Positions 27,173 through 37,132 of a stretch of DNA of 64,000 nt are shown one piece after another. The translations under genes were made by a program, and so were the position numbers. The notes under the pieces are model-generated. The model made no database searches, was not told the origin of the DNA, and saw only the letters and a list, made by a program, of their open reading frames with translations. How positions within the stretch are numbered: position 1 is the stretch's first letter; the number at the start of each line of letters is the position of its first letter. This DNA comes from Roseovarius sp. Pro17 (GTDB lineage: Bacteria > Pseudomonadota > Alphaproteobacteria > Rhodobacterales > Rhodobacteraceae): the NCBI RefSeq assembly GCF_035599575.1, contig NZ_CP141179.1, positions 1,612,001 through 1,676,000 on the forward strand, given 5' to 3'.

Positions 27173-28183
27173 TCAGACAGAAAGCCGCGAGGAATGCGAT
27201 CCGCGCTCGCGGTAAGGCGTGGTGTCGTAATGCGCGCGGTAGCATTTCGAAAAATGCGAGGGCGATGAGAACCCACAAGCCAGCGCCACGTTGATCACCG
27301 TCATATCGGTTTGCATCAAAAGGTTACGCGCCTTTTGCAGACGCAGCTCCATGTAGTACCGCTTGGGCGAGCGGCTAAGATAGCGACGAAAAAGACGCTC
27401 GAGCTGGCGGGTCGACATGCCCGCATCGCGCGCCAGTATCGACGGGCTGATCGGCTCTTCGATGTTGGCCTCCATCATCTGGATGACCTGGCTCAACTTG
27501 GGATGGCGAACTCCGATGCGGGTCGGCACCGACAGACGCTGAGTGTCCTGATCAGTGCGGATCGAGGAATATATCAGCTGATCTGCCACGGCATTGGCCA
27601 GCTTTTCGTCATGGTCCTGCGCAATTATGCTGAGCATGAGATCGATGGATGAGGTGCCGCCCGCCGTTGTCATGCGCGTGCCGTCGATGGTAAAGACCGA
27701 CTTGGTCAGCGCGACCTCGGGAAACTCCTCGGCAAAGCTGTCGTGGTTCTCCCAATGGATCGTCGCGCGCTTGCCATCCAGCAGACCAGCGCGCGCCATC
27801 AGGTAGGATGCGGTGCAGAGCCCGCCCATCTTGAGCCCACGGCGCGCCTCGCGGCGCAACCAGTTCAGCAACTTCTTGGTCGAGGCTTGCTGGATATCAA
27901 CCCCGCCGCAGATCAGAACCGTGTCGTCGCGGCCCAACTCGCCCAAGGGGCCGTCCAGTTGAAAGCGTGACCCGGCCGAACAGGCAACCACGTCGCCATC
28001 GCCGACCACCGTCCAGTCATAAAGCGGTTTCTCGGCCATCCGGTTGGCGATGCGCAAGCATTCGATCGCGGCGGCAAAGCTGAGCAGAGTAAAATTCTCG
28101 ATCAGGACAAAAACAAAGCGGCGCGGCGTTTGATGCGCAGCGGAAAGCGTGCCTGCCTGCCTCCTGGGCTGATCGCGGTACAT
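27173..28183 (-). CDS. GlxA-family AraC-type transcriptional regulator
   Basis: A 336-residue regulator with an N-terminal DJ-1/PfpI-like domain (FVFVLIENFTLLSFAAAIE, GLCTASYLMARAGLLDG with the nucleophile-elbow Cys) and a C-terminal AraC helix-turn-helix pair (AGMSTRQLERLFRRYL, ALACGFSSPSHFSKCYR). Members such as GbdR and CdhR sense betaine or carnitine metabolites, so a quaternary-amine link is possible but unproved. The start MYRDQPRRQ at 28183 has AAGGGGG upstream. It is divergent from the DAHP synthase gene. Confidence 0.9.
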   Translation of the reverse strand: MYRDQPRRQAGTLSAAHQTPRRFVFVLIENFTLLSFAAAIECLRIANRMAEKPLYDWTVVGDGDVVACSAGSRFQLDGPLGELGRDDTVLICGGVDIQQASTKKLLNWLRREARRGLKMGGLCTASYLMARAGLLDGKRATIHWENHDSFAEEFPEVALTKSVFTIDGTRMTTAGGTSSIDLMLSIIAQDHDEKLANAVADQLIYSSIRTDQDTQRLSVPTRIGVRHPKLSQVIQMMEANIEEPISPSILARDAGMSTRQLERLFRRYLSRSPKRYYMELRLQKARNLLMQTDMTVINVALACGFSSPSHFSKCYRAHYDTTPYRERGSHSSRLSV

Positions 28184-28256
28184 GATTGCGCCCCCTTGAC
28201 TGACGTGTCCGATAAATTGGTGTTTCACTAAAATAGCAGGTTTGACAATAGATTCC

Positions 28257-28285
28257 GCGCCGAATCATCACCGGCGCAATATAAT
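28257..28285 (+). promoter_or_regulatory. TATAAT box preceded by an inverted repeat, upstream of DAHP synthase
   Basis: TATAAT at 28280-28285 is an ideal -10. At the -35 position there is instead GCGCCG-N9-CGGCGC (28257-28262 and 28272-28277), suggesting a promoter that needs or is blocked by a bound regulator. TTGACA occurs further up at 28242-28247 but is too far for this -10. Confidence 0.45.
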
Positions 28286-28354
28286 TCATGTGGCGCACCG
28301 CCGCCGCCTTTGCTATGGAGCCGTTTCAGAATTGCCCAAGGCGGAGTGGATGTC

Positions 28355-29722
28355 ATGGCTGAATGGACAAAATCCGACTGGCGCGCAAAGCCGCGCGTGC
28401 AGATGCCGGAATACACCGACACAGAGGCGCTGGCGAGCGCCGAGGCGCGGCTGTCGCAATACCCACCGCTGGTCTTTGCGGGCGAGGCGCGCCGATTGAA
28501 GGCGCAGCTAGGCGCGGCCGCACGCGGGGATGCGTTTCTTCTTCAAGGCGGCGATTGCGCCGAGGCGTTCGATCAATTCAGCGCCGATGCGATCCGCGAC
28601 ACGTTCAAAGTGATGCTGCAAATGGCGATGGTGCTGACGTTCGGCGCCAAGGTTCCGGTGGTCAAGGTCGGCCGCATGGCGGGCCAGTTCGCCAAACCGC
28701 GCAGCGCCCCCACGGAAACATTCGATGGCGTGGAATTGCCCAGCTATCGCGGCGATATCATCAACGAGCTGCCGTTCTCTGAGAGTGCGCGCATGCCCGA
28801 CCCGGCCAAAATGTTGCAGGCCTACACCCAGTCGGCAGCCACGCTGAACCTTCTGCGCGCGTTCTCCAAGGGGGGCTACGCAGATATGAACAAGGTCCAC
28901 AGTTGGACCTTGAGCTTTACTGATGGCGAAAAGGCCGAGCGTTACCGCGAAATGGCCAGCCGCATCAGCGATGCGCTGGATTTCATGCGCGCGGCGGGGA
29001 TCAACAACGGCAGCACCGAGGCGCTGCAGACGGTTGATTTCTACACCAGCCACGAATCGCTGCTGCTGGAATACGAAGAGGCGCTGACGCGGCTCGACAC
29101 GACATCCGGCAATTGGCTGGCAGGGTCCGGACACATGATCTGGATCGGCGATCGCACGCGCCAGCCAGACGGTGCGCATGTGAATTTCGCCAGCGGTGTG
29201 CTGAATCCCATCGGTCTTAAATGCGGGCCAACGATGACCGAGGACGAGCTCAAGGCGCTGATGGCCAAGCTGAACCCACAGAACGAGGCCGGGCGCCTGA
29301 CGCTGATCGCGCGCTTCGGCGCGGGCAAAGTCTCGGAACATCTGCCGCGACTCATCCGCACGGTTCAGGCCGAAGGCGCGAACGTAGTCTGGGTGTGCGA
29401 TCCGATGCATGGCAACACCATCAAGTCGGCCTCGGGCTATAAAACGCGCCCCTTTGATGCAGTGCTGCGCGAGGTCCGCGAGTTCTTTGGCGTGCACAAG
29501 GCCGAGGGTACAATCCCCGGCGGTGTGCATTTCGAGATGACCGGCCAGGACGTGACCGAATGCATTGGCGGCCTCACAGCCGTTACCGACGAGAACCTGA
29601 GCGATCGCTACCATACCGCGTGCGATCCGCGTCTCAATGCGTCGCAATCGCTGGAACTGGCCTTTCTCGTCGCCGAAGAGCTGTCGGCCTTGCATGACGT
29701 CCGCCGCGCCGAAGCAGTCTGA
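28355..29722 (+). CDS. class II 3-deoxy-7-phosphoheptulonate synthase
   Basis: A 455-residue plant-type (type II) DAHP synthase, first enzyme of the shikimate pathway, joining PEP and erythrose 4-phosphate. Visible are [39 protein letters not shown] and [18 protein letters not shown], which carry the substrate and metal ligands. The start MAEWTKSDW at 28355 fits the family; the open frame upstream to 28310 is not supported. aroQ of the same pathway lies 30 kb away. Confidence 0.95.
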   Translation: MAEWTKSDWRAKPRVQMPEYTDTEALASAEARLSQYPPLVFAGEARRLKAQLGAAARGDAFLLQGGDCAEAFDQFSADAIRDTFKVMLQMAMVLTFGAKVPVVKVGRMAGQFAKPRSAPTETFDGVELPSYRGDIINELPFSESARMPDPAKMLQAYTQSAATLNLLRAFSKGGYADMNKVHSWTLSFTDGEKAERYREMASRISDALDFMRAAGINNGSTEALQTVDFYTSHESLLLEYEEALTRLDTTSGNWLAGSGHMIWIGDRTRQPDGAHVNFASGVLNPIGLKCGPTMTEDELKALMAKLNPQNEAGRLTLIARFGAGKVSEHLPRLIRTVQAEGANVVWVCDPMHGNTIKSASGYKTRPFDAVLREVREFFGVHKAEGTIPGGVHFEMTGQDVTECIGGLTAVTDENLSDRYHTACDPRLNASQSLELAFLVAEELSALHDVRRAEAV

Positions 29723-29747
29723 TCGGGCGCGACAAGCAACTTAAAGG

Positions 29748-29778
29748 GGGCGTGCGGGAGAACCGCGCGCCCATTTTT
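29748..29778 (+). terminator. Rho-independent terminator of the DAHP synthase gene
   Basis: GGGCGTGCGG (29748-29757) pairs with CCGCGCGCCC (29763-29772) with one G-T pair, followed by ATTTTT. It is 26 bp after the stop. Confidence 0.85.
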
Positions 29779-29871
29779 GCGTCTTGGGGCGCGCCGGAGC
29801 GATGAGGGACACGAAAACAGGCCGCACGATGTCCCGCGCGGCCCGTTGCCAATCGTCCTAAAATGATGGTC

Positions 29872-30540
29872 TCAGCTTTTGATCAGCCGCAGATACGGAC
29901 GTTCGGACGCAGTCATGGGGCCATTCTCGGGCATCCGCACCACCTCTTCGCCAAGGTCGTCCATGATGAGGCGCGGGCTGGCGTCTGGAATGGCGGCACC
30001 ATCCAGCGGGTTTACGACGGCATCGACAATTTCAAACCGGCGCGGTCCACGCCCGATGTTGCCGGTACTTACCAGACAGCCAAGCGCGCGAGAGATGTCG
30101 CCGAGATCGCTGCGCAGCGGCAGCATTACTAGCGTGCCGGTCAGGGCAGGGGCGCTGGGGCGGGCCGGCGCGCTCAGCGACAGGCGCAAGGTTGCGGGCT
30201 GATCGAAGAGGCGCACCAAGTGATGCGCCAAGGTATCGCGTGCGCCGGGCTCGATAAATGCGCTGATCGGCATTCCGCGCACTTCCATTCCCATGAGGTC
30301 GGTCAGGTGGCCACCCGCGATGCGCAGCCGTGCCAGACCCGGTGCGATCCGCTCGACGATAAAGGCATTGCTCAGCAGCGGCTCGATCCCGCGCGGGTCG
30401 ATATCCGAGCGGCGCGGCACCAGCTTGCCCTTACGCATCTTGTGCCAATAGGCCTCGAATGCAGCGATAGCCGCGTTCGATTCGCCCGCGAGGTGACGTA
30501 GGTTAGGCTCTGCGTCTTTGCCAGTCGGATCCTTGGTCAT
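29872..30540 (-). CDS. PAS-domain protein (PAS_5/DUF1457 type)
   Basis: A 222-residue protein whose middle (residues 28-150) has the PAS_5 pattern: FEAYWHKMRKGKLVPRRSDIDP, FIVERIAPGLARLRIAGG, DLMGMEVRGMP. No output domain is attached. Alphaproteobacteria have several such single-domain proteins, of unknown or motility/cell-cycle-linked role. It begins at ATG 30540 and is divergent from yicC across a 300-bp spacer. Confidence 0.85.
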   Translation of the reverse strand: MTKDPTGKDAEPNLRHLAGESNAAIAAFEAYWHKMRKGKLVPRRSDIDPRGIEPLLSNAFIVERIAPGLARLRIAGGHLTDLMGMEVRGMPISAFIEPGARDTLAHHLVRLFDQPATLRLSLSAPARPSAPALTGTLVMLPLRSDLGDISRALGCLVSTGNIGRGPRRFEIVDAVVNPLDGAAIPDASPRLIMDDLGEEVVRMPENGPMTASERPYLRLIKS

Positions 30541-30840
30541 GTCCTACACCTTTCGCGCGATATAACAGCGCCTTACTCGTACCAGCGGCGGCTGCTGCCG
30601 GGTTAGAAACCAGCCCGGCGTGTAACGGTTCCAGTTAATCGAACCGCGCAGTCCGCTTTTCCCGACTATGCCATGAATGCGGTCAGATTTGTCTAAAATC
30701 CAATCCAATTGGTTAATCTTTGCCGACTGACGCGTTCGGCGCTATAGGGCAGGACCCCATCCAAACCAGCGCGCGTCTTGCCTCGCGGTGGCTGAGGGCT
30801 TAGGACAATGGCCACTCAGATACTCGCGTGAGGAGGGCGT
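30541..30840. other. 300-bp spacer between PAS gene and yicC
   Basis: It holds a likely yicC promoter (30720-30748), an inverted repeat CGGTTC-N9-GAACCG (30626-30646) and the palindrome CCAATTGG near 30706. No ORF is supported. Confidence 0.6.
30720..30748 (+). promoter_or_regulatory. promoter of the yicC-gmk-carbonic anhydrase operon
   Basis: TTGCCG (30720-30725), a 17-nt spacer and TATAGG (30743-30748). Predicted start near 30755, leader about 86 nt. Confidence 0.5.
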
Positions 30841-31746
30841 ATGCAGCCGGGTCCAGATGTGAAATCCATGACCGCCTTCGCCGCCGGACGCGGCGCTTTG
30901 GGCGCCTATTCCTGGACGTGGGAGCTGCGCAGCGTCAACGGCAAGGGGCTGGATCTGCGCCTGCGCGTACCTGACTGGATCGCCGGGCTGGAAGCGGCCT
31001 TGCGCGCGCGGCTCTCGGATGCACTGGCACGCGGAAACGTGACGCTGGGCCTACGCGTAAAGGCCGACGAGGCGGGTGGACGCACGCGCGTCAATGCCGC
31101 ACAGCTCGACGCGGCACTGGATGCCATGGCCGAGGTCGAGGCGCGCGCGATGGAGCGGGGCCTATCGCTGGCGCCCGCGCGTCCCGGCGATGTGCTGGCC
31201 GTACGCGGTGTGTTGGAAACTGTCGATGCCGACGAGGATAGCGCCCCGCTTAGAACCGCGCTTTTAGAGGATTTCGAGGTGGTTCTGGCCGATTTCATCG
31301 CCATGCGCGCCCATGAGGGCGCGGCGCTGCACACCCTTCTGACCGCCCATCTGGCGGAGATTGAGCGCCTGACCTTCGCCGCTACTAGCGCCGCCGACGC
31401 CCGCCGCCCCGAGGCTGCAGACGCGCTGAAGGCGGCCCTCGCGCGCGTCATGGACGGCGCGGATGGCGCTGATCCTGCCCGCATCGCGCAGGAACTGGCG
31501 TTGATAGCCGTCAAAGCCGACATCACCGAAGAGATCGACCGCCTCGGCGCGCATGTCGGCGCTGCGCAGGATCTGCTGGCCAGTGGCGCGCCCGTGGGCC
31601 GCAAGCTGGATTTCCTCGCGCAAGAATTCAACCGCGAGGCCAATACGCTCTGCTCCAAGGCAGGCTCGGCCCCGCTGACCGCCATCGGACTGGAGCTGAA
31701 GGCAGCCGTCGATCAACTGCGCGAACAGGTGCAGAATGTGGAATAA
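30841..31746 (+). CDS. yicC: YicC/YloC family endoribonuclease
   Basis: A 301-residue protein with KSMTAFAAGRG at the start, WELRSVNGKGLDLRLRVPDW next, and the conserved C-terminal RIAQELALIAVKADITEEIDRLGAH and GRKLDFLAQEFNREANTLCSKA. YicC in E. coli is an RNase that acts on small RNAs. GAGGAGGG lies just before the ATG. It is followed 10 bp later by gmk, a gene order found widely. Confidence 0.94.
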   Translation: MQPGPDVKSMTAFAAGRGALGAYSWTWELRSVNGKGLDLRLRVPDWIAGLEAALRARLSDALARGNVTLGLRVKADEAGGRTRVNAAQLDAALDAMAEVEARAMERGLSLAPARPGDVLAVRGVLETVDADEDSAPLRTALLEDFEVVLADFIAMRAHEGAALHTLLTAHLAEIERLTFAATSAADARRPEAADALKAALARVMDGADGADPARIAQELALIAVKADITEEIDRLGAHVGAAQDLLASGAPVGRKLDFLAQEFNREANTLCSKAGSAPLTAIGLELKAAVDQLREQVQNVE

Positions 31747-31756
31747 GGACTAGACC

Positions 31757-32398
31757 ATGGCAGAGCGGCGCGGCCTTTTGATCATCCTGTCATCGCCCTC
31801 GGGCGCGGGCAAATCGACGCTGTCACGACGATTGCGCGAATGGGACGAAAACGTCGCGTTTTCCGTCTCGGCCACAACACGCGCGCCGCGTGAGGGCGAA
31901 GTCGACGGGAAGGATTATTATTTCCTCGGCGTCGATGACTTTAAACGTCACGTCAACGAGGGGCAGATGCTGGAACATGCGTATGTTTTCGGCAATCTCT
32001 ACGGCTCGCCCAAGGATCCGGTCGAGGCGGCGATAAATCAGGGCCGCGACGTGCTGTTCGACATCGATTGGCAGGGCGCTCAGCAGATCCAGAACTCTGA
32101 CCTTGGCAAACATACGCTGTCGATCTTTATCCTCCCGCCCTCCATCGCCGAACTGCGCCGTCGGCTGGAATCGCGCGGTCAGGACAGCGGCGAAGTGATC
32201 GCCAAGCGGATGCAGAAAAGCTGGGACGAGATCAGCCATTGGGCCGAATATGACTACGTACTGACCAATGATGATCTGGACGCCACCGATGCGTCGCTCA
32301 AGCAGATCATCGCCGCCGCCCGCCTGCGCCGTATCCAGCAGCCTGCCCTGACTGAGCATGTGCGCAACTTGCAAATGGAATTCGAGGACCGCAAATGA
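31757..32398 (+). CDS. gmk: guanylate kinase
   Basis: A 213-residue P-loop kinase that makes GDP from GMP. The P-loop is [10 protein letters not shown] (about residues 9-18), then [21 protein letters not shown] and [30 protein letters not shown] of the nucleotide-binding region. It ends overlapping the next ATG by 4 bases. Confidence 0.96.
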   Translation: MAERRGLLIILSSPSGAGKSTLSRRLREWDENVAFSVSATTRAPREGEVDGKDYYFLGVDDFKRHVNEGQMLEHAYVFGNLYGSPKDPVEAAINQGRDVLFDIDWQGAQQIQNSDLGKHTLSIFILPPSIAELRRRLESRGQDSGEVIAKRMQKSWDEISHWAEYDYVLTNDDLDATDASLKQIIAAARLRRIQQPALTEHVRNLQMEFEDRK

Positions 32399-32925
32399 CG
32401 CTTTATTCTCTGGACGGGCATGCGCCCGAGACACCCAAGGACGGGGATTTCTGGATTGCGCCCGGCGCGCATGTCATAGGCCGCGTCGTGCTGGAGGGGG
32501 GCGCGTCGGTCTGGTTCGGATGCACCTTGCGCGGCGACAACGAGGTGATTCATGTCGGCGCGGGCACCAACATCCAGGAAAACTGCGTGCTGCACACCGA
32601 TATGGGCCACCCGCTGACGATCGGCGCGGGCTGCACCATCGGGCACAAGGCGATGCTGCATGGCTGCACGATCGGTGAAAATTCCTTGATCGGGATGGGT
32701 GCCACAGTGCTGAACGGCGCGCGTATCGGGCGCGATTGCCTGATCGGAGCAGGGGCGCTGATCACCGAAGGCAAGGATATTGCGGACGGCTCGCTGGTGA
32801 TGGGTGCGCCGGGCAAGGTCGTGCGCAGCCTCGACGCAGCCGCGATAGAGGGCCTGCGCAAAAGCGCGCTGCACTACCAGCAGAACATGCGCCGCTTTCG
32901 CGCCGGATTAGTGACGCTCGACTAA
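32395..32925 (+). CDS. gamma-type carbonic anhydrase family protein
   Basis: A 176-residue left-handed beta-helix protein with hexapeptide repeats. [39 protein letters not shown] and [10 protein letters not shown] carry the His residues that bind metal in gamma carbonic anhydrases. Many members of this branch (YrdA/PaaY-like) lack proven CO2 hydration. Translationally coupled to gmk through ATGA. Confidence 0.9.
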   Translation: MTLYSLDGHAPETPKDGDFWIAPGAHVIGRVVLEGGASVWFGCTLRGDNEVIHVGAGTNIQENCVLHTDMGHPLTIGAGCTIGHKAMLHGCTIGENSLIGMGATVLNGARIGRDCLIGAGALITEGKDIADGSLVMGAPGKVVRSLDAAAIEGLRKSALHYQQNMRRFRAGLVTLD

Positions 32926-32946
32926 GCGAACACCGTTCGAATTCTG

Positions 32947-33855
32947 CTAGCGCGGCAACAGATCCTCTCCGCCGGTTTGGGTTACCAGCCAGTCCCGGAA
33001 CTTGGACAACGCGCCATCGTGCGCCTTGGAGTCGGGCCAGATGAGGTAGTACGCGCCAGGACTGGGCGTCGCCCCGCCCCACGCCGGAACCAGCCGCCCG
33101 GCCGCCAAATCGCCCTCGGCCAGATATTCAGGCAAAAGCGCCACGCCCAGCCCATGCAGCGCGGCCTGCGTGATGGTCGCGAACTGATCATAGATCGTAC
33201 CTGCAACGCGCGGCGCATCGACGCCTTGGGCGGAAAACCACGCGCGCCACGCATCGGGGCGCGTCTCGATATGCATTAGGGGCAGGTTCAGCACGTCGGC
33301 AGCGCAGCGCGGCTGGTGCGCAGCAAGAATTTCGGGCGCGCAGACGGCGATCACCGCCTCCCCACGCAGCCGCATTGACGATGTGTCGGGCCAATCCGCG
33401 TCACCAAATTGTATAGCAGCATCAAATGGTTCTAAGGCAAAGTTGAATGTCTTTACCCGCGTTGACAAGTTCAGCGTAATTTCTGGGTGAGTTCGCGCAA
33501 AATCGGGCAGGCGCGGCACCAGCCAGCGCATCCCGAAAGTCGGCAAGATGGCGAGGTTCAGCGCGCCGCCTGACGGATTGACCGCCAATTTCATCGACGC
33601 CTGCGCGATTTGGCTCAGCGCCGCGCGCACTTCGGCGGCGTACTGCACCGCGTCCGGCGTTAGCGCAATGCGCCGCCCATCGCGCACGATCAGCGTCACG
33701 CCCAACTGCTGCTCCAGCGCCTGTATCTGGCGACTGATCGCGCTCTGTGTCAGCGCCAGAGCCTCGGCAGCGGCCGTCGCGCTGCCTAGCCGGTCCAGCG
33801 CCTCAAGTGCACGCAGACTGGCTATGGAGGGCAAAAATCGGCGGGGCAGGGCCAT
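32947..33855 (-). CDS. LysR-family regulator, GcvA type, divergent from gcdH
   Basis: A 302-residue regulator. The N-terminal helix-turn-helix is [28 protein letters not shown]; the effector domain has [21 protein letters not shown], typical of the GcvA group. It faces the glutaryl-CoA dehydrogenase gene and most likely controls it in response to lysine or glutarate breakdown. A 5-4-5 inverted repeat in the shared spacer is a fitting operator. Confidence 0.92.
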   Translation of the reverse strand: MALPRRFLPSIASLRALEALDRLGSATAAAEALALTQSAISRQIQALEQQLGVTLIVRDGRRIALTPDAVQYAAEVRAALSQIAQASMKLAVNPSGGALNLAILPTFGMRWLVPRLPDFARTHPEITLNLSTRVKTFNFALEPFDAAIQFGDADWPDTSSMRLRGEAVIAVCAPEILAAHQPRCAADVLNLPLMHIETRPDAWRAWFSAQGVDAPRVAGTIYDQFATITQAALHGLGVALLPEYLAEGDLAAGRLVPAWGGATPSPGAYYLIWPDSKAHDGALSKFRDWLVTQTGGEDLLPR

Positions 33856-33899
33856 CTATTCCGTTTCCTCATGGGTTTTGCCAAAAGACTTGGTATTCT

Positions 33900-33913
33900 T
33901 CTGCGTAAGCAGA
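33900..33913. promoter_or_regulatory. candidate LysR operator TCTGC-N4-GCAGA
   Basis: Perfect 5-bp arms flank GTAA between the divergent LysR gene and gcdH. The spacing places a T and an A in the usual LysR box form. Confidence 0.5.
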
Positions 33914-33961
33914 GATTATATTGCAAGTAGATCCCATGAAAAACTCATGAAAGGTAGTGCC

Positions 33962-35185
33962 ATGAGCCTCGACGCCCCCTCCATCAAACCCAAAGACGCC
34001 CCCGATCTGGCCAATTTCGACTGGCAGGACCCGTTCCGCCTCGACGATCAGCTTGAGGAAGACGAGCGGATGATCGCGCAGAGCGCGCGCAACTTCGCGC
34101 AGGAAAAGCTGCAACCGCGCGTGATCAAGGCCTATGCCGAAGAGGCAGTCACCCCCGAGCTTTTCACCGAAATGGGCGAGATGGGCCTGCTGGGCACGAC
34201 CATTCCCGAGGAATATGGCGGGCTGGGCGCGGGCTATGTCAGCTACGGCCTCGTCGCGCGCGAGATTGAGCGCGTCGATAGCGGCTACCGCTCAATGATG
34301 AGCGTGCAGTCGTCGCTGGTAATGTATCCGATCTATGCATACGGCACCGAGGAGCAGCGCCAGAAATATCTGCCCAAGCTATCGACGGGCGAGTTGATCG
34401 GCTGTTTCGGCCTGACCGAGCCTGACGCGGGCAGCGATCCGTCCGGTATGAAAACGCGCGCCGAAAAGATCGACGGCGGTTACCGCCTGACCGGCAACAA
34501 GATGTGGATTTCAAACAGCCCCATCGCGGACGTTTTCATCGTTTGGGCAAAGTCCGACGCGCATGACGGCAAGATCCGCGGTTTTGTTCTGGAAAAGGGC
34601 ATGAACGGACTGTCAGCCCCCAAGATTGAGGGCAAGCAATCCTTGCGCGCCTCCGTCACCGGCGAGATCGTGATGAAGGGTGTGGAGGTCGGCGAGGATG
34701 CTCTGCTGCCCAATGTTGAGGGTTTGAAAGGGCCGTTCGGCTGTCTGAACCGTGCCCGCTATGGCATCGCTTGGGGCGTCATGGGCTCTGCCGAGTTCTG
34801 TTGGCACGGCGCGCGGCAATACGGCCTTGATCGCCACCAATTCCGCAAGCCTTTAGCACAGACGCAACTCTATCAGTTGAAGCTGGCAAACATGCAGACC
34901 GAAATTACGCTGGGCCTTCAGGCCGCTCTGCGGGTGGGTCGTCTGATGGATCAGGCCAATGCGGCGCCCGAGATGATCAGCCTTATCAAGCGCAACAATT
35001 GCGGCAAGGCGTTGGATATTGCGCGCATGTCGCGCGACATGCATGGCGGAAACGGAATTTCCGAGGAATTTCAGGTCATTCGCCACATGATGAACCTCGA
35101 GACGGTAAATACCTACGAGGGGACGCATGACGTACACGCGCTGATCTTGGGGCGTGCGCAAACCGGACTGCAGGCGTTTTTCTAA
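33962..35185 (+). CDS. gcdH: glutaryl-CoA dehydrogenase
   Basis: A 407-residue acyl-CoA dehydrogenase that oxidises and decarboxylates glutaryl-CoA to crotonyl-CoA, late in lysine and tryptophan degradation. The catalytic base is E386 in [35 protein letters not shown] and [17 protein letters not shown] are characteristic. The start [10 protein letters not shown] at 33962 has AAAGGTAG upstream; a much longer open frame reaching back to 33548 runs antisense through the LysR gene and is not real. Confidence 0.95.
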   Translation: MSLDAPSIKPKDAPDLANFDWQDPFRLDDQLEEDERMIAQSARNFAQEKLQPRVIKAYAEEAVTPELFTEMGEMGLLGTTIPEEYGGLGAGYVSYGLVAREIERVDSGYRSMMSVQSSLVMYPIYAYGTEEQRQKYLPKLSTGELIGCFGLTEPDAGSDPSGMKTRAEKIDGGYRLTGNKMWISNSPIADVFIVWAKSDAHDGKIRGFVLEKGMNGLSAPKIEGKQSLRASVTGEIVMKGVEVGEDALLPNVEGLKGPFGCLNRARYGIAWGVMGSAEFCWHGARQYGLDRHQFRKPLAQTQLYQLKLANMQTEITLGLQAALRVGRLMDQANAAPEMISLIKRNNCGKALDIARMSRDMHGGNGISEEFQVIRHMMNLETVNTYEGTHDVHALILGRAQTGLQAFF

Positions 35186-35196
35186 AACCTTGCGTT

Positions 35197-35222
35197 GGGC
35201 GGGTGGGGCAGCCTGCCCGCCC
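35197..35222 (+). terminator. GC-rich stem-loop after gcdH
   Basis: GGGCGGG (35197-35203) pairs with CCCGCCC (35216-35222), followed by GCCTTT. The T-run is short, so termination is plausible rather than certain; it also separates the convergent VasI-like gene. Confidence 0.45.
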
Positions 35223-35233
35223 GCCTTTGCCAC

Positions 35234-35845
35234 CTACCAGTTACAAGCCTCGCGCAGCGGCGCGATCGCCGTGTCGATACCTTTGATGTCGTATTCGCCA
35301 GTCACGGTGCTGTCGGAAAACGGTGTGGCGCGAACCAACAGGCGGTCATGGCCCAAAAGGCGCTTGAGAAAAGGAATTGCGCTGCCGCCGTTCCACAGCC
35401 CCAAGGCCATGTTGTCATTGCTTTCGCGAAAGCGGGCTTTCTGAGCCGGGTCGCCGTCCAGCCGATAAGTAACCCGGCCCTTGCCCTGAATGCTGGACAT
35501 GAAACATCCGCCAAAGGTGATCCACATGCTGGTGGTGTTCTCACGGCAGGCAATCATCAAAGTATGCGTGCCGGTCTTGTATCGGCAGTTCGTCTCATCT
35601 TTACTTTGTAGCATCATGAAAACGTTTGCGGAATCGTCGATCTTTGAAAATTCAGATTTGACCGTCCATGCGCCGGGATCCGCCACCGGCGCGCTCTCAT
35701 CCTTGGGCGACTGATAGCCGTTTACGTCGTCGTAGCATGTGAGGCGGGCGGCCTCATCGACAATCCCTAGGCATTCGGCGAAATCGGCGTGGGCGACCGC
35801 AGCCCATAGGCAGGCAAACAAGGTGAGGCAGAGTGATTTCATCAT
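35234..35845 (-). CDS. VasI-like exported protein
   Basis: A 203-residue protein with a signal peptide (MKSLCLTLFACLWAAVAHA). The mature part begins CLGIVDEAARLTCYDDV and continues with WTVKSEFSKIDDSANVFMML, MIACRENTTSMWITFGGCF and VTYRLDGDPAQKARF, the pattern of the VasI family first described beside type VI secretion clusters. No other type VI gene is in the window, and VasI-like proteins also occur alone, so secretion should not be inferred. GGAG precedes the first of two adjacent ATGs. Confidence 0.78.
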   Translation of the reverse strand: MMKSLCLTLFACLWAAVAHADFAECLGIVDEAARLTCYDDVNGYQSPKDESAPVADPGAWTVKSEFSKIDDSANVFMMLQSKDETNCRYKTGTHTLMIACRENTTSMWITFGGCFMSSIQGKGRVTYRLDGDPAQKARFRESNDNMALGLWNGGSAIPFLKRLLGHDRLLVRATPFSDSTVTGEYDIKGIDTAIAPLREACNW

Positions 35846-35992
35846 GGATCTCCGTTAACGCAAGTTTGCCAAGCGCAGGTTAATCCAAGGTTAAATTCAG
35901 CCCATCGCGCAAATGAAAACTACAGACACTTGGAATCGCGCCCGATTTCAGCCAAAAGGGGCGCGGAGTGGCGCATAGAAGGATCAGGCGGC

Positions 35993-37096
35993 ATGAGCGA
36001 AAAACTAAGTGATATCATAGTTATCGGGGGCGGAATTGCCGGTATCTCAGCCGCTGCCGAACTGGCTCAGGACGCGAAGGTCATTGTGCTCGAGACGGAG
36101 GCGCGGATGGGGTTTCACGCCACCGGACGCTCGGCCGCGATCTACATTCGGAACTACGGAAACGCGGTGCTGCGCGCGATCAACATCGCGTCGGAACCAG
36201 TGCTGCAAAATCCGGCTGAAATTTGTGATCACAGCCTGTTGTCGCCGCGCGGTGAACTACTTATTGCGTCTCAGGATGAGCTGCCCACGCTTGAAAGCTA
36301 CGCAGAAAATGCGCAGGGCCTAGAGCGTTTAACTAGTGCAGAAGCAGTGTCTCTGGTGCCGATCCTAAGGCCCGAGCCGATTGCGGGGGCCATCTATGAG
36401 GCCAGCGCTCAGAGCATTGACGTGGATCTAATGCTGCAAGGCTATGCAAGATTGCTGAAATCGCGTGGTGGCCGCGTGATCACAAACGCAGCGGTCGCCA
36501 GCATACAGCGTCAGGGCACGGTCTGGCAGGTGTCCGCGGGCGGGCAGGATTACACTGCGCCAATCATCGTCAATGCCGCCGGCGCCTGGGCCGATCAGAT
36601 CGCAGAGATGGCAGGCGTTGCCCAGCTGGGAATGCAGGCGTTCCGCCGCTCGGCTGCGATACTGCGGCTGGAACCCGAACATGACGTGGATCGCTGGCCG
36701 CTCTTTGGAACAGTGGCCGAGACTTGGTATGCCAAGCCGGAGGCAGGCAAGCTGATGGTTTCGCCCGCAGACGAGGACCCGGTGGATCCCCATGATGCAT
36801 GGCCCGATGACATGGTATTGGCCGAGGGCCTCGATCGCTATGAGCAGGCGGTGACTGTGCCCGTGACCCGTGTCGAGCATAGCTGGGCCGGCCTGCGCAC
36901 CTTTGCGCCGGATCGCACGCCGGTCGTCGGTTTTGCGCCGCAGTCGGAGGGATTCTTCTGGTTGGCCGGGCAGGGCGGCTATGGCGTTCAGACCGCGCCC
37001 GCGCTATCGCAGACGACGGCGGCCCTGATCGTCGGACGCGCGCCGGTATTGACCCCAGAATTTCTGGCCGCCATCGCCCCCGACCGATTTATCTGA
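35993..37096 (+). CDS. FAD-dependent D-amino acid / D-arginine dehydrogenase-like oxidoreductase
   Basis: A 367-residue DAO-fold flavoprotein. The dinucleotide motif is IIVIGGGIAGISAAAELA (residues 8-25) with ETEARMGFHATGRSAA after it, and the C-terminal flavin part is WAGLRTFAPDRTPVVGF and WLAGQGGYGVQTAPA. This set, with HATGRSA, is closest to D-arginine dehydrogenase as I recall it. Such enzymes turn D-amino acids into imines. The next gene, 36 bp on, is RidA, which hydrolyses imines, so the two fit one pathway. Confidence 0.85.
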   Translation: MSEKLSDIIVIGGGIAGISAAAELAQDAKVIVLETEARMGFHATGRSAAIYIRNYGNAVLRAINIASEPVLQNPAEICDHSLLSPRGELLIASQDELPTLESYAENAQGLERLTSAEAVSLVPILRPEPIAGAIYEASAQSIDVDLMLQGYARLLKSRGGRVITNAAVASIQRQGTVWQVSAGGQDYTAPIIVNAAGAWADQIAEMAGVAQLGMQAFRRSAAILRLEPEHDVDRWPLFGTVAETWYAKPEAGKLMVSPADEDPVDPHDAWPDDMVLAEGLDRYEQAVTVPVTRVEHSWAGLRTFAPDRTPVVGFAPQSEGFFWLAGQGGYGVQTAPALSQTTAALIVGRAPVLTPEFLAAIAPDRFI

Positions 37097-37132
37097 TACC
37101 TATTTTACATTATACAATCAAGGAGTTGAACA

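Noticed and set aside
28508..29695. 395-codon open frame opposite the DAHP synthase gene
   Set aside because: Shadow of a conserved enzyme; no motif, no ribosome binding site.
33548..33961. N-terminal extension of gcdH
   Set aside because: The open frame continues upstream through the antisense of the LysR gene, but the family starts at 33962 and a ribosome binding site is there.
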